In this document: piece after piece, positions 44,330 through 53,079 of the stretch
Position numbering within the stretch: position 1 is the first letter of the stretch
Layout: the number at the start of each line of letters is the position of its first letter
Assembly (NCBI GenBank): GCA_036703985.1
Contig: DATNQN010000119.1
Location: 62,001-126,000, forward strand
Length of the DNA: 64,000 bases
From: Leptolyngbyaceae cyanobacterium
GTDB lineage: Bacteria; Cyanobacteriota; Cyanobacteriia; Cyanobacteriales; Aerosakkonemataceae
Direction of reading: 5' to 3'
Notes under the pieces: model-generated
What the model was told of the DNA's origin: nothing
The model's database searches: none
The model's input: the letters and a program-made list of their open reading frames with translations, nothing else
Made by a program: the position numbers and the translations under genes

Positions 44330-45913
44330 TCAGAACTGAAAATATAAAAACTCGCTGACTCGTGTAAGGCTGAGCAGAGAAATACCAGTTATAAGAGCGC
44401 TAGCTACAGCCCATATTTGATTTGGTTGCCATTGTAAACTGCGCCAAATGCGATCGTACCAATTGGCAGAAACGTTTATTCCCTGTTGCTTTATCTTAAT
44501 AGGATTGTATTGGCCCATCCATTGTTGAGTATTAGGAGTAAACCAAGCAACTAACAATAAAAAAGTTATTCCCCCCATTACATAGCCTACTGGTAACTCC
44601 GTCGCATTCGTAAGTCCGTTAAACTGAATAATTCCAAAGTTTTCCAAAAAGCCTAGTTTTGTCAACAAAACTCTGGGCAGAGATATTCCATTAACACCCA
44701 TCATTGCACTCAGAATAGCAGTTGCAGCATCAATAGTTTTTGCTCTGAAGAAAACCCATGATATTACCACGGCCAAAAATGTTACAAACCAGCTTATTCC
44801 TTGACTAAACCAGTGGCTCTTATTGAGATCGTGTCCCAACCAGCGACGGAACGATCGCCATTGATGATTAATTACTAAATAAATTCCATGTAATCCACCC
44901 CATACCACGAAATTCCAACCAGCACCATGCCAAAGACCGCCTAATAGCATCGTAATCATTAAGTTGAGATAGCGTCGCAACTTTCCTTGGCGATTTCCCC
45001 CTAGTGGAATGTATAAATAATCTCGCAAAAAATTAGACAGCGTAATGTGCCACCGTCGCCAAAAATCGATTATATTAGTTGCTTTGTAAGGCGAATCAAA
45101 GTTGAGTGGTAGCTTAATACCAAACAGATAAGCAGAACCGATCGCCATATCAGAATAGCCTGAAAAATCAAAGTAAAGCTGCAATGTATATGCAAGAACT
45201 CCAGCCCAAGCCTCAAAAAATGTGAGAGGTAAACCTCGATTTGCCGCATCAAAAACTGGAACGGCGTAGACAGCTATTCGATCGGCAAATACTACTTTTT
45301 TGAACAGTCCTATAAAGAAAATTGTTAGTCCTATGATTAAAAATTTGCGTTTAAACTGATAAATTGATTTGTCAGCAAATTGGGGCATCAAATCTTTATG
45401 ATGAACGATCGGCCCCGCTATTAAGTGGGGAAAAAAGGTAACGAAAAGGCAGTAATTTAAAAAGCTATCTTCTTTTGTTTCGCCTCGGTAAGCATCCACC
45501 AGATAAGTAATTTGGACAAAGGTAAAAAATGATATAGCTAGTGGCAAAGCAATCGTCTCTAAATTAAGATTACTCCCAGTTATTTGGTTGAAGTTATCAA
45601 TAAAAAAGTTGGCATACTTGAAATAAGCAATTAAAGCTAGGTTAACAATAATGCCAAAAATTAATAAAGTTTTTTTACTGGTTATTAAAAAAGTGATTTT
45701 TCTTAGAGCATAACCAATAAAGTAATTAAATAAAATTGAAAAAGTTAGCAAACTCAAATTAGCTGGATTCCACCGCCCGTAGAAAAAGAAAGATGCAGCT
45801 ACAAGCCACAGGATTGCCCATTTTTGATGATGTTTTTGTCTGCCAATTAAAAAGAAAATTACTACAGAAATCGGCAGAAACAAAAAAATAAATTCAAATG
45901 AGTTAAATAACAT
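44330..45913 (-). CDS. MBOAT family O-acyltransferase (AlgI-like)
   Basis: A 527-residue membrane enzyme. It begins MLFNSFEFIFLFLPI, the common start of AlgI-like MBOAT proteins; I therefore use the ATG at 45913 rather than the frame from 45964. Conserved blocks are YFDFSGYSDMAIGSAYLFGI, NFDSPYKATNIIDFWRRWHI, LRDYLYIPLGGN and LLGGLWHGAGWNFVVWGGLH, the last with the catalytic histidine. Such proteins pass acetyl groups from cytoplasmic donors across the membrane. With the adjacent SGNH-like protein it should O-acetylate the exopolysaccharide. Confidence 0.94.
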   Translation of the reverse strand: MLFNSFEFIFLFLPISVVIFFLIGRQKHHQKWAILWLVAASFFFYGRWNPANLSLLTFSILFNYFIGYALRKITFLITSKKTLLIFGIIVNLALIAYFKYANFFIDNFNQITGSNLNLETIALPLAISFFTFVQITYLVDAYRGETKEDSFLNYCLFVTFFPHLIAGPIVHHKDLMPQFADKSIYQFKRKFLIIGLTIFFIGLFKKVVFADRIAVYAVPVFDAANRGLPLTFFEAWAGVLAYTLQLYFDFSGYSDMAIGSAYLFGIKLPLNFDSPYKATNIIDFWRRWHITLSNFLRDYLYIPLGGNRQGKLRRYLNLMITMLLGGLWHGAGWNFVVWGGLHGIYLVINHQWRSFRRWLGHDLNKSHWFSQGISWFVTFLAVVISWVFFRAKTIDAATAILSAMMGVNGISLPRVLLTKLGFLENFGIIQFNGLTNATELPVGYVMGGITFLLLVAWFTPNTQQWMGQYNPIKIKQQGINVSANWYDRIWRSLQWQPNQIWAVASALITGISLLSLTRVSEFLYFQF

Positions 45914-46241
45914 AATCGTTGGCTTTATACCTGCTATAGCTGTGATAAAATAATCAAATGCCAATGGTTAGAGACCCCTAACGGGTAACTAACCTAGTGG
46001 ATATATAGCCAAAATTTTCGCTTAGTGCTGATGGTAACTTGCAGAGAGAGTCTGGCTATTTTTTCTAAGGCATGAAAAGAGAGCGTGCATTAAATTGCAC
46101 ATTAGCTTAAAAACGGTTAAGAGATGGAAAACGATAGTAAATTGGTGTTTTCTTACCTCATCCTTGTCTAAATTTACTTAGCCGCTTTTTGCTAGAAAAT
46201 GGCATTACAAAATATTCCCTTTCTTGTAAGGTTAACCTTTT
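45914..46241. other. Intergenic region upstream of MBOAT gene
   Basis: About 330 bp with no gene seen. Only a weak GTGCA..TGCAC inverted repeat near 46087 is visible. It should hold the MBOAT promoter. Confidence 0.4.
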
Positions 46242-47048
46242 TTAAGCCGCTTTACCCGTATTCAATTCTGCGTCAAACTCCTCTACTATTTCTTCCCTCA
46301 AGAAAGGTATTTTGTAAGAATTAAGTTTTTGTTTTATCACTAACCACAAAAAAGGAAGGTCTTCTATCAAATATCTTTTCCAAAGTCTTCTTGGTTCGGA
46401 AGAAAGTCTATATAACCATTCAATGCCTGCTTTGCTCATCCATTGAGGCGCTCTTGGTTTATGACCCGCTTCAAAGTCGATCGTAGCACCAATTGCTAGG
46501 AAAGTCTTGATATTTGGCAAACTATCTTTATACTTTACGATCCACTTTTCTTGTTTGGGAGCACCTACTCCTACTGCTAACACGGTAGCGCCGGATTCTT
46601 TAATAATTTCGATGATTTGCTGGCATTCTTTCTCGTTATTTTCAAAACCAAAAGATGGTGAATATGCCCCCACTATGATTTGTCTGCCTACTTTTTTATT
46701 AATTTCCTCCTGCGCTTTTTTAGCTATTCCTTCGGCGGCACCCAACAAAAATATCTTGACGTTTTCATCATCTTTATAGTAGTTGTAGAAAGCCGGAAAT
46801 AAATCGGAGCCAGAAATCTTTTCTTGGATTGGCGTACCTAAGAACTTAGAAGCATACATCACTATTTGACTATCACATACCTTATAAGTAGCGTTGTTAT
46901 AAATTTTATAAAATTCTCGGTCTTTTTGTAATTTAATCAAGTGGTCTACGTTGGGTGTAAATACAATTCCACCTATTTCCAGTTTTTCTAACAACTCTAC
47001 TTTTGATACGTTGTCAATTGGTATGTTTAGAACGTTAACTTTTTTCAT
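46242..47048 (-). CDS. WecG/TagA/CpsF family glycosyltransferase (GT26)
   Basis: A 268-residue GT26 enzyme: GIVFTPNVDHLIKLQKD (conserved T/N-x-x-x-D/H), YKVCDSQIVMYASKFLG, KISGSDLFPAF, FLLGAAEGIAKKAQEEI and GVGAPKQEKWIVKY, with the C-terminal GAGATID-like and RAPQWMSKAGIEWLYRL blocks. Related enzymes add the second sugar (for example ManNAc) to an undecaprenyl-PP-linked primer at the membrane. I chose the ATG at 47048, with GAGG nine bases upstream, over the frame from 47111. It is probably part of the Wzy-dependent pathway. Confidence 0.94.
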   Translation of the reverse strand: MKKVNVLNIPIDNVSKVELLEKLEIGGIVFTPNVDHLIKLQKDREFYKIYNNATYKVCDSQIVMYASKFLGTPIQEKISGSDLFPAFYNYYKDDENVKIFLLGAAEGIAKKAQEEINKKVGRQIIVGAYSPSFGFENNEKECQQIIEIIKESGATVLAVGVGAPKQEKWIVKYKDSLPNIKTFLAIGATIDFEAGHKPRAPQWMSKAGIEWLYRLSSEPRRLWKRYLIEDLPFLWLVIKQKLNSYKIPFLREEIVEEFDAELNTGKAA

Positions 47049-47617
47049 TGATGCAACCTCACAGGTAAATTTTATGTTTATATGAAGACTATGTTTTGTA
47101 GTTAGCAGCAAGTCTAATTTTGCAGTGATATATTCTTGGGGTTTTTCAGGTTGAAAAGGTTGCTTTTAATAAAATTAAAGCTTAGTAGTGAAATCTAATA
47201 AGCAATCAACCCAAGTCAATCGTTTTACATCTACGTGTAAATACTTGCCTTACATAGAGAGCATAACAAAGCTTTTAAAGGTTAATTTAAAGTTATTATG
47301 AAGTTTAAGTATTTTATTATGAAAAAAATATAAAGATAATAATAAGATTCAGTGGTTTTTTGAAAATTAAGATTAATCTATCTAAAGTCTAATTTATTTA
47401 CAGCAAGCAGTCTAGCAATTTCAACCATAAAATCTATCTTTTGACTGTTGCTTATGATATAACCGTAATTATACTGAGAAACTTCTGTTTTTACTTGCTT
47501 TGTCTTCAGCCGATCGCTAGTTTTCCCAAATAAAGGAAAACTTCCTGTTTGGCAAACCATTAGTTATTTAGTTATTAATAAATTTATGCACAACAACGAC
47601 ACCCTAAGGCAGTGGGG
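47049..47617. other. Divergent control region (GT26 / CHASE2-GGDEF)
   Basis: Nearly 570 bp, very AT-rich. It contains an inverted repeat and phased direct repeats (47221-47320) that look like response-regulator sites. A 60-codon minus-strand frame at 47378-47560 has no recognisable protein character. Promoters for both flanking genes must lie here. Confidence 0.5.
47224..47313. promoter_or_regulatory. Candidate operator: inverted repeat plus 11-bp-phased GTTA repeats
   Basis: TTTACA-TCTACG-TGTAAA (47224-47241) is a perfect 6-bp inverted repeat. At 47281, 47292 and 47303, GTTAATT, GTTATTA and GTTTAAG recur at exact 11-bp spacing. That spacing is typical of OmpR/PhoB-family regulator sites. 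The regulator is unknown. Confidence 0.4.
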
Positions 47618-49792
47618 ATGATAAACGACCAAACTAAAAGCCCCATCAGGCTGTGGAAACAACTCAAAGAACAGGCGTTAGAAGAGCGCAGGATCTTTAT
47701 TACCTCCTTCAGCATAGCCGTCTGTGTCATCCTACTGCGCCTGACAGGGCTTCTACAGTCTTGGGAGTGGGCAACTTTAGATTTATTTTTTCGGCTGCGC
47801 CCCTCTACAGGTATAGAAGATCGGATTCTGATTGTCGGAATAGATGAAGAAAATCTCCGGAAAGTCGGTCAATGGCCGATTCCCGATCGAGTAATGGCCG
47901 AATTACTTCAAAAATTGCACTCGCTGCAACCTCGCGCGATCGGATTAGACATTTATCGAGATTTACCCGTAGAACCCGGTCATGCCCAATTACACGAGGC
48001 TTTTCAAGAAATACCCAACTTAATTGCGATCGAAAAAGTGAAAGATCGCACAAATCCGGAAGTCCCACCACCACCAGCCTTAAAACAGAAGAATCAGTTC
48101 GGTTTCAATAACGTAGTACTTGACGCCGATGGGAAAGTCAGGCGCAGTCTGCTCTACTGGTGGGTGAATAATCAGCCCCATCAAAGTTTTGCCCTCCGTT
48201 TAGCGCTCATTCATCTAAAAACGCAAGGTATCGAACCGCAAGCCGCCAAAGGCACTACCCATCTGCAACTGGGTAAAGCCGTGTTCGTGCCTTTTGAAAC
48301 TAATGATGGGGGTTACGTCAGAGCAGATGCCGCAGGTTACCAAATTTTGGCTAACTTTCAAAAACCCGGTAAAACTTTTCCCACCGTTTCTATTGCAGAT
48401 GTGCTAGCCAATCAAGTACCTGCTGAATTAGTTCGCGATCGAATTGTTTTAATCGGTTCGACTGCCGTCAGCCTGAATGATTTTTTCTATACACCTTTTA
48501 GCGGCGACCTGATCGAATCTGCCCAACCAATTCCGGGCGTAGAACTGCAAGCAAATTTTCTGCTCCAGATCCTGAATGCCGCAGAGACGGGACGGGGGTT
48601 AATTAAAGTTTGGCCAGACTCCTTGGAATGGCTGTGGATCTATATTTGCAGTTGCTTAGGAGCAATTTTAATTTGGCGATCGCGTTCTGCAACCAAATCT
48701 ATATCGATTATCCTCCTAGCAGGCGCCGTGCTGACAACCAGTTCATACATACTTTTCTTAGCAGATTGGTGGATACCTTTAATTCCACCTCTGTTGTCCC
48801 TATTCGCTTCTGCTATAGCAATCACCAGTTACATTGCCCACCTAAAAGAAGAATTAAAACGCTCCAAAGAATTCTTACAAAACGTTATTAATGCCATTCC
48901 AGACCCCGTATTTGTAAAAGATAAACAACATCGATGGATTGTTTTAAATGATGCTTATTGCCAATTTTTGGGTTATCCCTTGAGCGACTTAAGGGATAAG
49001 TCAGATTATGATTTTTTTCCCAAACACGAAGCGGATATTTTCTGGCAGCAAGAAGAACTCGTTTTTCAAGGCGGCAAGCCTATAGAGCATGAAGAGGAAT
49101 TTACTGATGCCAAGGGAAAGACTCATTTAATTGCTACTAAAAGATCCCTGCACAAAGATGCTGTAGGTAACTTATTTTTAGTTGGAGTAATGCGAGATAT
49201 TACCGAGCGAAAACAACTAGAAGAAGAATTAAAACGCACTGCTGCTGAATTAGTTAATTCTAACAACGAACTCAAAATTTCTGAAGACCGTTTGCGCTAT
49301 TTAGCTTATCATGACTCGCTGACCGGGTTGCCAAATCGAAAACTTTTCTCCGAACGCCTCAATCAATCTTTGGACTGGGCTAATGACAATCAACAACTAG
49401 TAGCTTTGTTATTTTTAGATTTAGATGGTTTCAAGCAAATCAACGATACCAAAGGACATGATATGGGCGATTTACTCTTGCAGAGTGTCGCCGGACGCCT
49501 ATCTCGCTGTTTGCGGGGTAGCGATACGGTCTCTCGTTTAGGCGGTGATGAGTTTACCGTGATCTTACCTGCAATTCCTGGGGAGTCCGAGATCGAAAAA
49601 GTAGCTGAAAAAATTTTAGAGACGATTACTCGACCTTTTGAGTTAAACGGTCAAATAATTGCCATTACTCTCAGTATCGGGATCAGCGTATTTCCACGGA
49701 ATGGCAATGATATAGAAACATTGATCAAAAATGCTGATGCGGCGATGTATCGCGCTAAGCAACAGGGAAAGAATAAGTATGAATTTTTTTAA
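47618..49792 (+). CDS. CHASE2-PAS-GGDEF diguanylate cyclase
   Basis: A 724-residue membrane sensor. An N-terminal helix (FITSFSIAVCVILLRLTGLL) leads to a CHASE2 domain at about 40-325 (ILIVGIDEENLRKVGQWPIPD, RAIGLDIYRD, IVLIGSTAVSLNDFFYTPF). Three membrane helices follow, then a PAS domain at about 415-535 (NAIPDPVFVKDKQHRWIVLN), and a C-terminal GGDEF domain (DSLTGLPNRKLF, SRLGGDEFTVILP). The RGSD inhibitory I-site lies five residues before GGDEF. Catalytic residues are intact, so it should make cyclic di-GMP in response to an extracellular signal. I chose the ATG at 47618 for its AAGG spacing; GTG 47612 is possible. It is divergent from the polysaccharide GT26 gene. Confidence 0.95.
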   Translation: MINDQTKSPIRLWKQLKEQALEERRIFITSFSIAVCVILLRLTGLLQSWEWATLDLFFRLRPSTGIEDRILIVGIDEENLRKVGQWPIPDRVMAELLQKLHSLQPRAIGLDIYRDLPVEPGHAQLHEAFQEIPNLIAIEKVKDRTNPEVPPPPALKQKNQFGFNNVVLDADGKVRRSLLYWWVNNQPHQSFALRLALIHLKTQGIEPQAAKGTTHLQLGKAVFVPFETNDGGYVRADAAGYQILANFQKPGKTFPTVSIADVLANQVPAELVRDRIVLIGSTAVSLNDFFYTPFSGDLIESAQPIPGVELQANFLLQILNAAETGRGLIKVWPDSLEWLWIYICSCLGAILIWRSRSATKSISIILLAGAVLTTSSYILFLADWWIPLIPPLLSLFASAIAITSYIAHLKEELKRSKEFLQNVINAIPDPVFVKDKQHRWIVLNDAYCQFLGYPLSDLRDKSDYDFFPKHEADIFWQQEELVFQGGKPIEHEEEFTDAKGKTHLIATKRSLHKDAVGNLFLVGVMRDITERKQLEEELKRTAAELVNSNNELKISEDRLRYLAYHDSLTGLPNRKLFSERLNQSLDWANDNQQLVALLFLDLDGFKQINDTKGHDMGDLLLQSVAGRLSRCLRGSDTVSRLGGDEFTVILPAIPGESEIEKVAEKILETITRPFELNGQIIAITLSIGISVFPRNGNDIETLIKNADAAMYRAKQQGKNKYEFF

Positions 49793-50224
49793 ACAAAGAA
49801 GGTTTATGGTTGTTTGCAGGGTTTTAAAGGTAGCTTTGCAATTTGCTGTCTTTTTCCTTTCTCTTCCGCTTTTTTCTCTCCTTTTCTATGGAGCGCAGCG
49901 ATCGCGATCGCTACTTAAGCCAACCAATTGTTAAAGAATGTTAAAATTTAATCTCATAAATCTTAATATTATTTACAATAATTAACACGATTTACCAAGC
50001 TTTTGAGTATCGGATCGGAGTTTTCTACTCTCACTCAAATCTTGATAGAGCGAGCCAAGCATCTACAAAACGGCCAAAAATAGCTTCTTTTTTGTTTTAT
50101 CTGGGGTATTTTATCACAGCCGTAGTTTAAAGAAGAGCTAAGGGATGTGTAAAGATTAAGTAAATATACTGAATTTACTTAATCTCGTGAATATACTCGA
50201 ATTGAGCGAGATCGGTTCTTTGCG
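49793..50224. other. Intergenic region upstream of the small secreted protein
   Basis: About 430 bp without a gene. A 13-bp perfect inverted repeat at 50153-50185 is the notable element. A short frame overlapping the cyclase end (to 49934) is hydrophobic but lacks support. Confidence 0.5.
50153..50185. promoter_or_regulatory. 13-bp perfect inverted repeat, candidate operator or leader hairpin
   Basis: AGATTAAGTAAAT (50153-50165) and ATTTACTTAATCT (50173-50185) surround ATACTGA. A partial direct repeat AATATACTCGAA follows near 50190. It lies 39 bp before the small secreted protein's start, in promoter or leader position. It is AT-rich, so regulator binding is more likely than termination. 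Confidence 0.5.
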
Positions 50225-50449
50225 ATGAATAATTATTTTAAATTTGCAGGCGTAGCCAGCCTAGTTATGGGGGCATTGATAGCCGATCCAACTAGGGTGG
50301 AAGCTACCACTGTGAGAACTACCCAGCCAATCTTTGCCTATGCCAGTAACGTGTTAAAAAAAACGTTCATACTCCAACAATATACCCCTCAATGTATTGG
50401 CGATCGATGTAAGAGTCCCGTTGATTCGAGAGGTTCTGGAACCCGCTAG
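50225..50449 (+). CDS. Small secreted protein, unknown function
   Basis: A 74-residue frame with a convincing signal peptide (MNNYFKFAGVASLVMGALIA, likely cleaved after VEA near residue 27). The mature part is about 47 residues with two cysteines (QCIGDRC) and an Arg-rich tail. I do not recognise a family. It overlaps the 3' end of nadB by 4 bp tail-to-tail and is preceded by a strong inverted repeat. It could be a real secreted peptide or a chance frame; the signal peptide favours the former. Confidence 0.5.
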   Translation: MNNYFKFAGVASLVMGALIADPTRVEATTVRTTQPIFAYASNVLKKTFILQQYTPQCIGDRCKSPVDSRGSGTR

Positions 50450-52143
50450 GCATCTAAAGGAGGAGATTTCCACCAAGTATGGTTTTGAATCAACGTGTGG
50501 ACTTGCCAATCAGAGTCCGATCGAGGGAAATCGATTCGATAATGACCGCCTCGACTTTCTTGACGAAAAGCCGCACTTTTCAAGATTAAATAACTTACAT
50601 CCAATAAATTATAAGTTTCTCTCCAGAGCCTTAATTGTCGATCGCTACCGAGTTCATTAAATTCAACTATTTGACCGGGCTGTAAATTTAACAAATATTT
50701 ACTAACTTCCAAAGCCGCAAATTCCGCTCGCCATTTTTCCACTCGATCGATCGCGCTCTCCAAAACATCCCCGTAACGACAAATCCCGGCACCGTGCCAC
50801 ATCAAGCGAGGTAACTCTTCTCGCCACCACTCGATCTTGGCAACTTCAGCCGGATCGATCGCTGGTAACTGAGAAAAGATTTCCTGACTTTCCATCTCCC
50901 TACTCTCTTCCCATTCCTCATCCAAATAAGCCATTTGAGCGCCGAACACCACGCATTCGAGCAAAGAATTACTTGCCAAACGATTGGCACCGTGAACGCC
51001 CGTACTAGCAGTTTCACCCACCGCATACAATCCCGGAATCGAAGTGCGGTTCATCAAATCGGTGACTATTCCCCCCATCCAATAATGGGCGGCTGGCGTA
51101 ACGGGAATCGGTTGAGAAAACGGATCGACACCCCAATGTTGACAAACTTTAATAATATTCGGAAATCGGTGGCGAATTTTTTCGGTTGGAATCGGGCGCA
51201 AATCCAACCAAACGTGGCTTTCCCGGTTTTTTTCCAAATGACTGAAGATAGCGCGACTAACCACATCTCTAGGGGCGAGTTCTCCACTTGGATGGTAATC
51301 GAAAGCAAAGCGTCGTCCTTGAGAATCAACCAAATGAGCACCTTCACCCCGCACGGCTTCACTGATTAAAAACCGAGGCGCACCAGCCTTGCATAAAGCG
51401 GTAGGGTGAAACTGAAAGAATTCCAAGTCTCTTAAGATCGCACCAGCACGATAAGCGATCGCTACCCCATCCCCCGTACTTACCTCTGGATTCGTCGTCT
51501 GAGCAAATACCTGACCCCCGCCCCCCGTTGCCAGCACTACTGCTTTCGCCCGCACCCAAATCAAACGATTTTGGTAGATCAGAGCGACTCCCTGACAACG
51601 ACCATTTTCGGGATTTTTCCACAAATCCAGGGCAAAAGCTTCCGAAATCACTTGAATATTCGGACGAGATAAAACTTTGGTTGTCAGGGTACTCACCACT
51701 GCTCGTCCGGTAGTATCAGCCGCGTGCAATACGCGGGGACGAGAATGGGCCGCTTCCAAGGTCATGGCCAATCGCTCCCCACGGCGATCGAAACCTACTC
51801 CCAAATCTACTAACGAATTAATACATCGAGGCGCTTGCTCTACTAAAAACTTGACCGCTGGCAGATCGCAAAGACCCGCACCCGCTTGCATCGTATCCTC
51901 GATATGTAAAGCCAGAGAATCAGCCGGATCGATGACGGCGGCAATTCCCCCCTGCGCCCAATCACTAGCCGATAGGGGTAAATTATCTTTGGTAATTAAG
52001 CCGATCTGCAAATGCTCTGGCAAGCAAAGGGCTGCATAGAGACCAGCAGCACCCGCCCCAACTACTAAAACGTCAAATTTGGTGGGCAAATCTAGGCTCG
52101 GTAAAAAAGTCACATCTTGAAGATTCAATGCTAAGGCTACCAA
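50446..52143 (-). CDS. nadB: L-aspartate oxidase
   Basis: A 565-residue FAD enzyme that oxidises L-aspartate to iminoaspartate for NAD synthesis. The dinucleotide motif is FDVLVVGAGAAGLYAALCL. Other blocks are LSASDWAQGGIAA, AHSRPRVLHAADTTGRA, FQFHPTAL, PRFLISEAVRGEGAHLV and TGVHGANRLASNSLLE. The C-terminal helical domain is present. The start is unclear: no ATG precedes the FAD motif. The longest frame begins at a TTG (52143) lying in the T-tract of the psbU terminator; a GTG at 52113 or TTG at 52089 would also keep the enzyme intact. Confidence 0.95.
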   Translation of the reverse strand: MVALALNLQDVTFLPSLDLPTKFDVLVVGAGAAGLYAALCLPEHLQIGLITKDNLPLSASDWAQGGIAAVIDPADSLALHIEDTMQAGAGLCDLPAVKFLVEQAPRCINSLVDLGVGFDRRGERLAMTLEAAHSRPRVLHAADTTGRAVVSTLTTKVLSRPNIQVISEAFALDLWKNPENGRCQGVALIYQNRLIWVRAKAVVLATGGGGQVFAQTTNPEVSTGDGVAIAYRAGAILRDLEFFQFHPTALCKAGAPRFLISEAVRGEGAHLVDSQGRRFAFDYHPSGELAPRDVVSRAIFSHLEKNRESHVWLDLRPIPTEKIRHRFPNIIKVCQHWGVDPFSQPIPVTPAAHYWMGGIVTDLMNRTSIPGLYAVGETASTGVHGANRLASNSLLECVVFGAQMAYLDEEWEESREMESQEIFSQLPAIDPAEVAKIEWWREELPRLMWHGAGICRYGDVLESAIDRVEKWRAEFAALEVSKYLLNLQPGQIVEFNELGSDRQLRLWRETYNLLDVSYLILKSAAFRQESRGGHYRIDFPRSDSDWQVHTLIQNHTWWKSPPLDA

Positions 52144-52173
52144 AAAAATCCCACTACCAGGGTAGTGGGATTT
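52142..52173 (-). terminator. Intrinsic terminator after psbU
   Basis: On the minus strand, AAATCCCACTACC pairs with GGTAGTGGGATTT across a 2-nt loop and is followed by T7. It lies 40 bp after the psbU stop and touches the annotated nadB start. Confidence 0.92.
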
Positions 52174-52212
52174 GAGAAGATTTTGCCAGCAGCGAGGCTG
52201 GTAACTTGATGA

Positions 52213-52641
52213 TTAACGATAAATACCGTTATTGATCCGATCGTCTCCTTCTACCAAAGCAGATTCCACATCGGTGACGGTAAATTGCTCCAGATAAGCT
52301 TGCAAAATTTCTTTTTGGCGATCGCTCAGTCCTGGAATTTCCAGTACATCTTCTACACTTTCGTAGGGAGCGTTCTTGATAATTTTGCTAGCCAAAATTG
52401 GGTACATCCCTGGCAAGTTCCTAAAAGCCCGGACGTTAGTATTATTCAAATCAATTTTGCCAGACATCTCACCGAGCTTTCGATCTACCGCATTCCGCAG
52501 CGTATCGACTGCCAAAATCGGCATCGGACGCAACGAGACACTAGTTAAGGAAGCCGCCATCGCTGACTGTGATTGCCCTAACCATCCAAAGCAACCCAGT
52601 ACCAAGGCAAATGTCATCAATAAGCGCAGTAATTGTTTCAT
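52213..52641 (-). CDS. psbU: Photosystem II 12 kDa extrinsic protein
   Basis: A 142-residue precursor with a lumenal signal peptide ([20 protein letters not shown], cleavage probably after AMA). The mature PsbU sequence carries a tandem helix-hairpin-helix-like fold: [59 protein letters not shown]. PsbU stabilises the oxygen-evolving Mn cluster on the lumenal side of photosystem II. I chose the ATG at 52641 because GGGAGG lies upstream and the signal peptide fits; the frame from 52689 adds an unrelated stretch. It ends in a strong terminator. Confidence 0.97.
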   Translation of the reverse strand: MKQLLRLLMTFALVLGCFGWLGQSQSAMAASLTSVSLRPMPILAVDTLRNAVDRKLGEMSGKIDLNNTNVRAFRNLPGMYPILASKIIKNAPYESVEDVLEIPGLSDRQKEILQAYLEQFTVTDVESALVEGDDRINNGIYR

Positions 52642-53079
52642 AGAATAAAAACCTCCCTGAAAGAGCGGACTCAAATCCACACACAGCAATGTATCAAAGA
52701 TTATTATCAGGCTTTTGACGTAATCCCCTGACTAAACTCGAAGGGATTTTTCAAAGGTTGTGACGAAGCAAGGGCTTGGGCTTGCCTCTGTCCCTTTTTT
52801 TTGGAGCTTTTCGGACTCTGAACCAGACAGTGACCCGTCCCCATCAGACCTTCTCCCAGCCATTCTCTTTCACGTTTAGGATGCGTCCCACCCCAAACAC
52901 TCCGCGATCGCGCCACTATTTGAGCCGCCGCTACATCGCAGTGAGTTACTTACCCCACATTTGGGATAAGAATGAATCTATCAGTCTTGTGTCTGAACGA
53001 TCAAATTTTTTAAAGAAAAGGGTGTGGAGAAAAGGGAAAAAGAGGAAGATAGCATCTATCCCCTCATCCCCCATTTGCC
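52642..53079. other. Intergenic region upstream of psbU
   Basis: About 440 bp holding the psbU promoter and the 3' side of the cyclase gene. Short frames on both strands here (for example 52707-52916 and 52776-53141) have biased composition and no recognised family. No strong repeat is seen. Confidence 0.45.

Noticed and set aside
47378-47560. 60-codon minus-strand frame in the GT26/GGDEF control region
   Set aside because: Unremarkable composition and no support; the region looks regulatory.
49731-49934. Short hydrophobic frame overlapping the end of the diguanylate cyclase gene
   Set aside because: Starts inside the GGDEF coding sequence in another frame without a ribosome-binding site.
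50935-52039. Plus-strand frames opposite nadB
   Set aside because: nadB is unambiguous on the minus strand; these frames have no recognisable domain.
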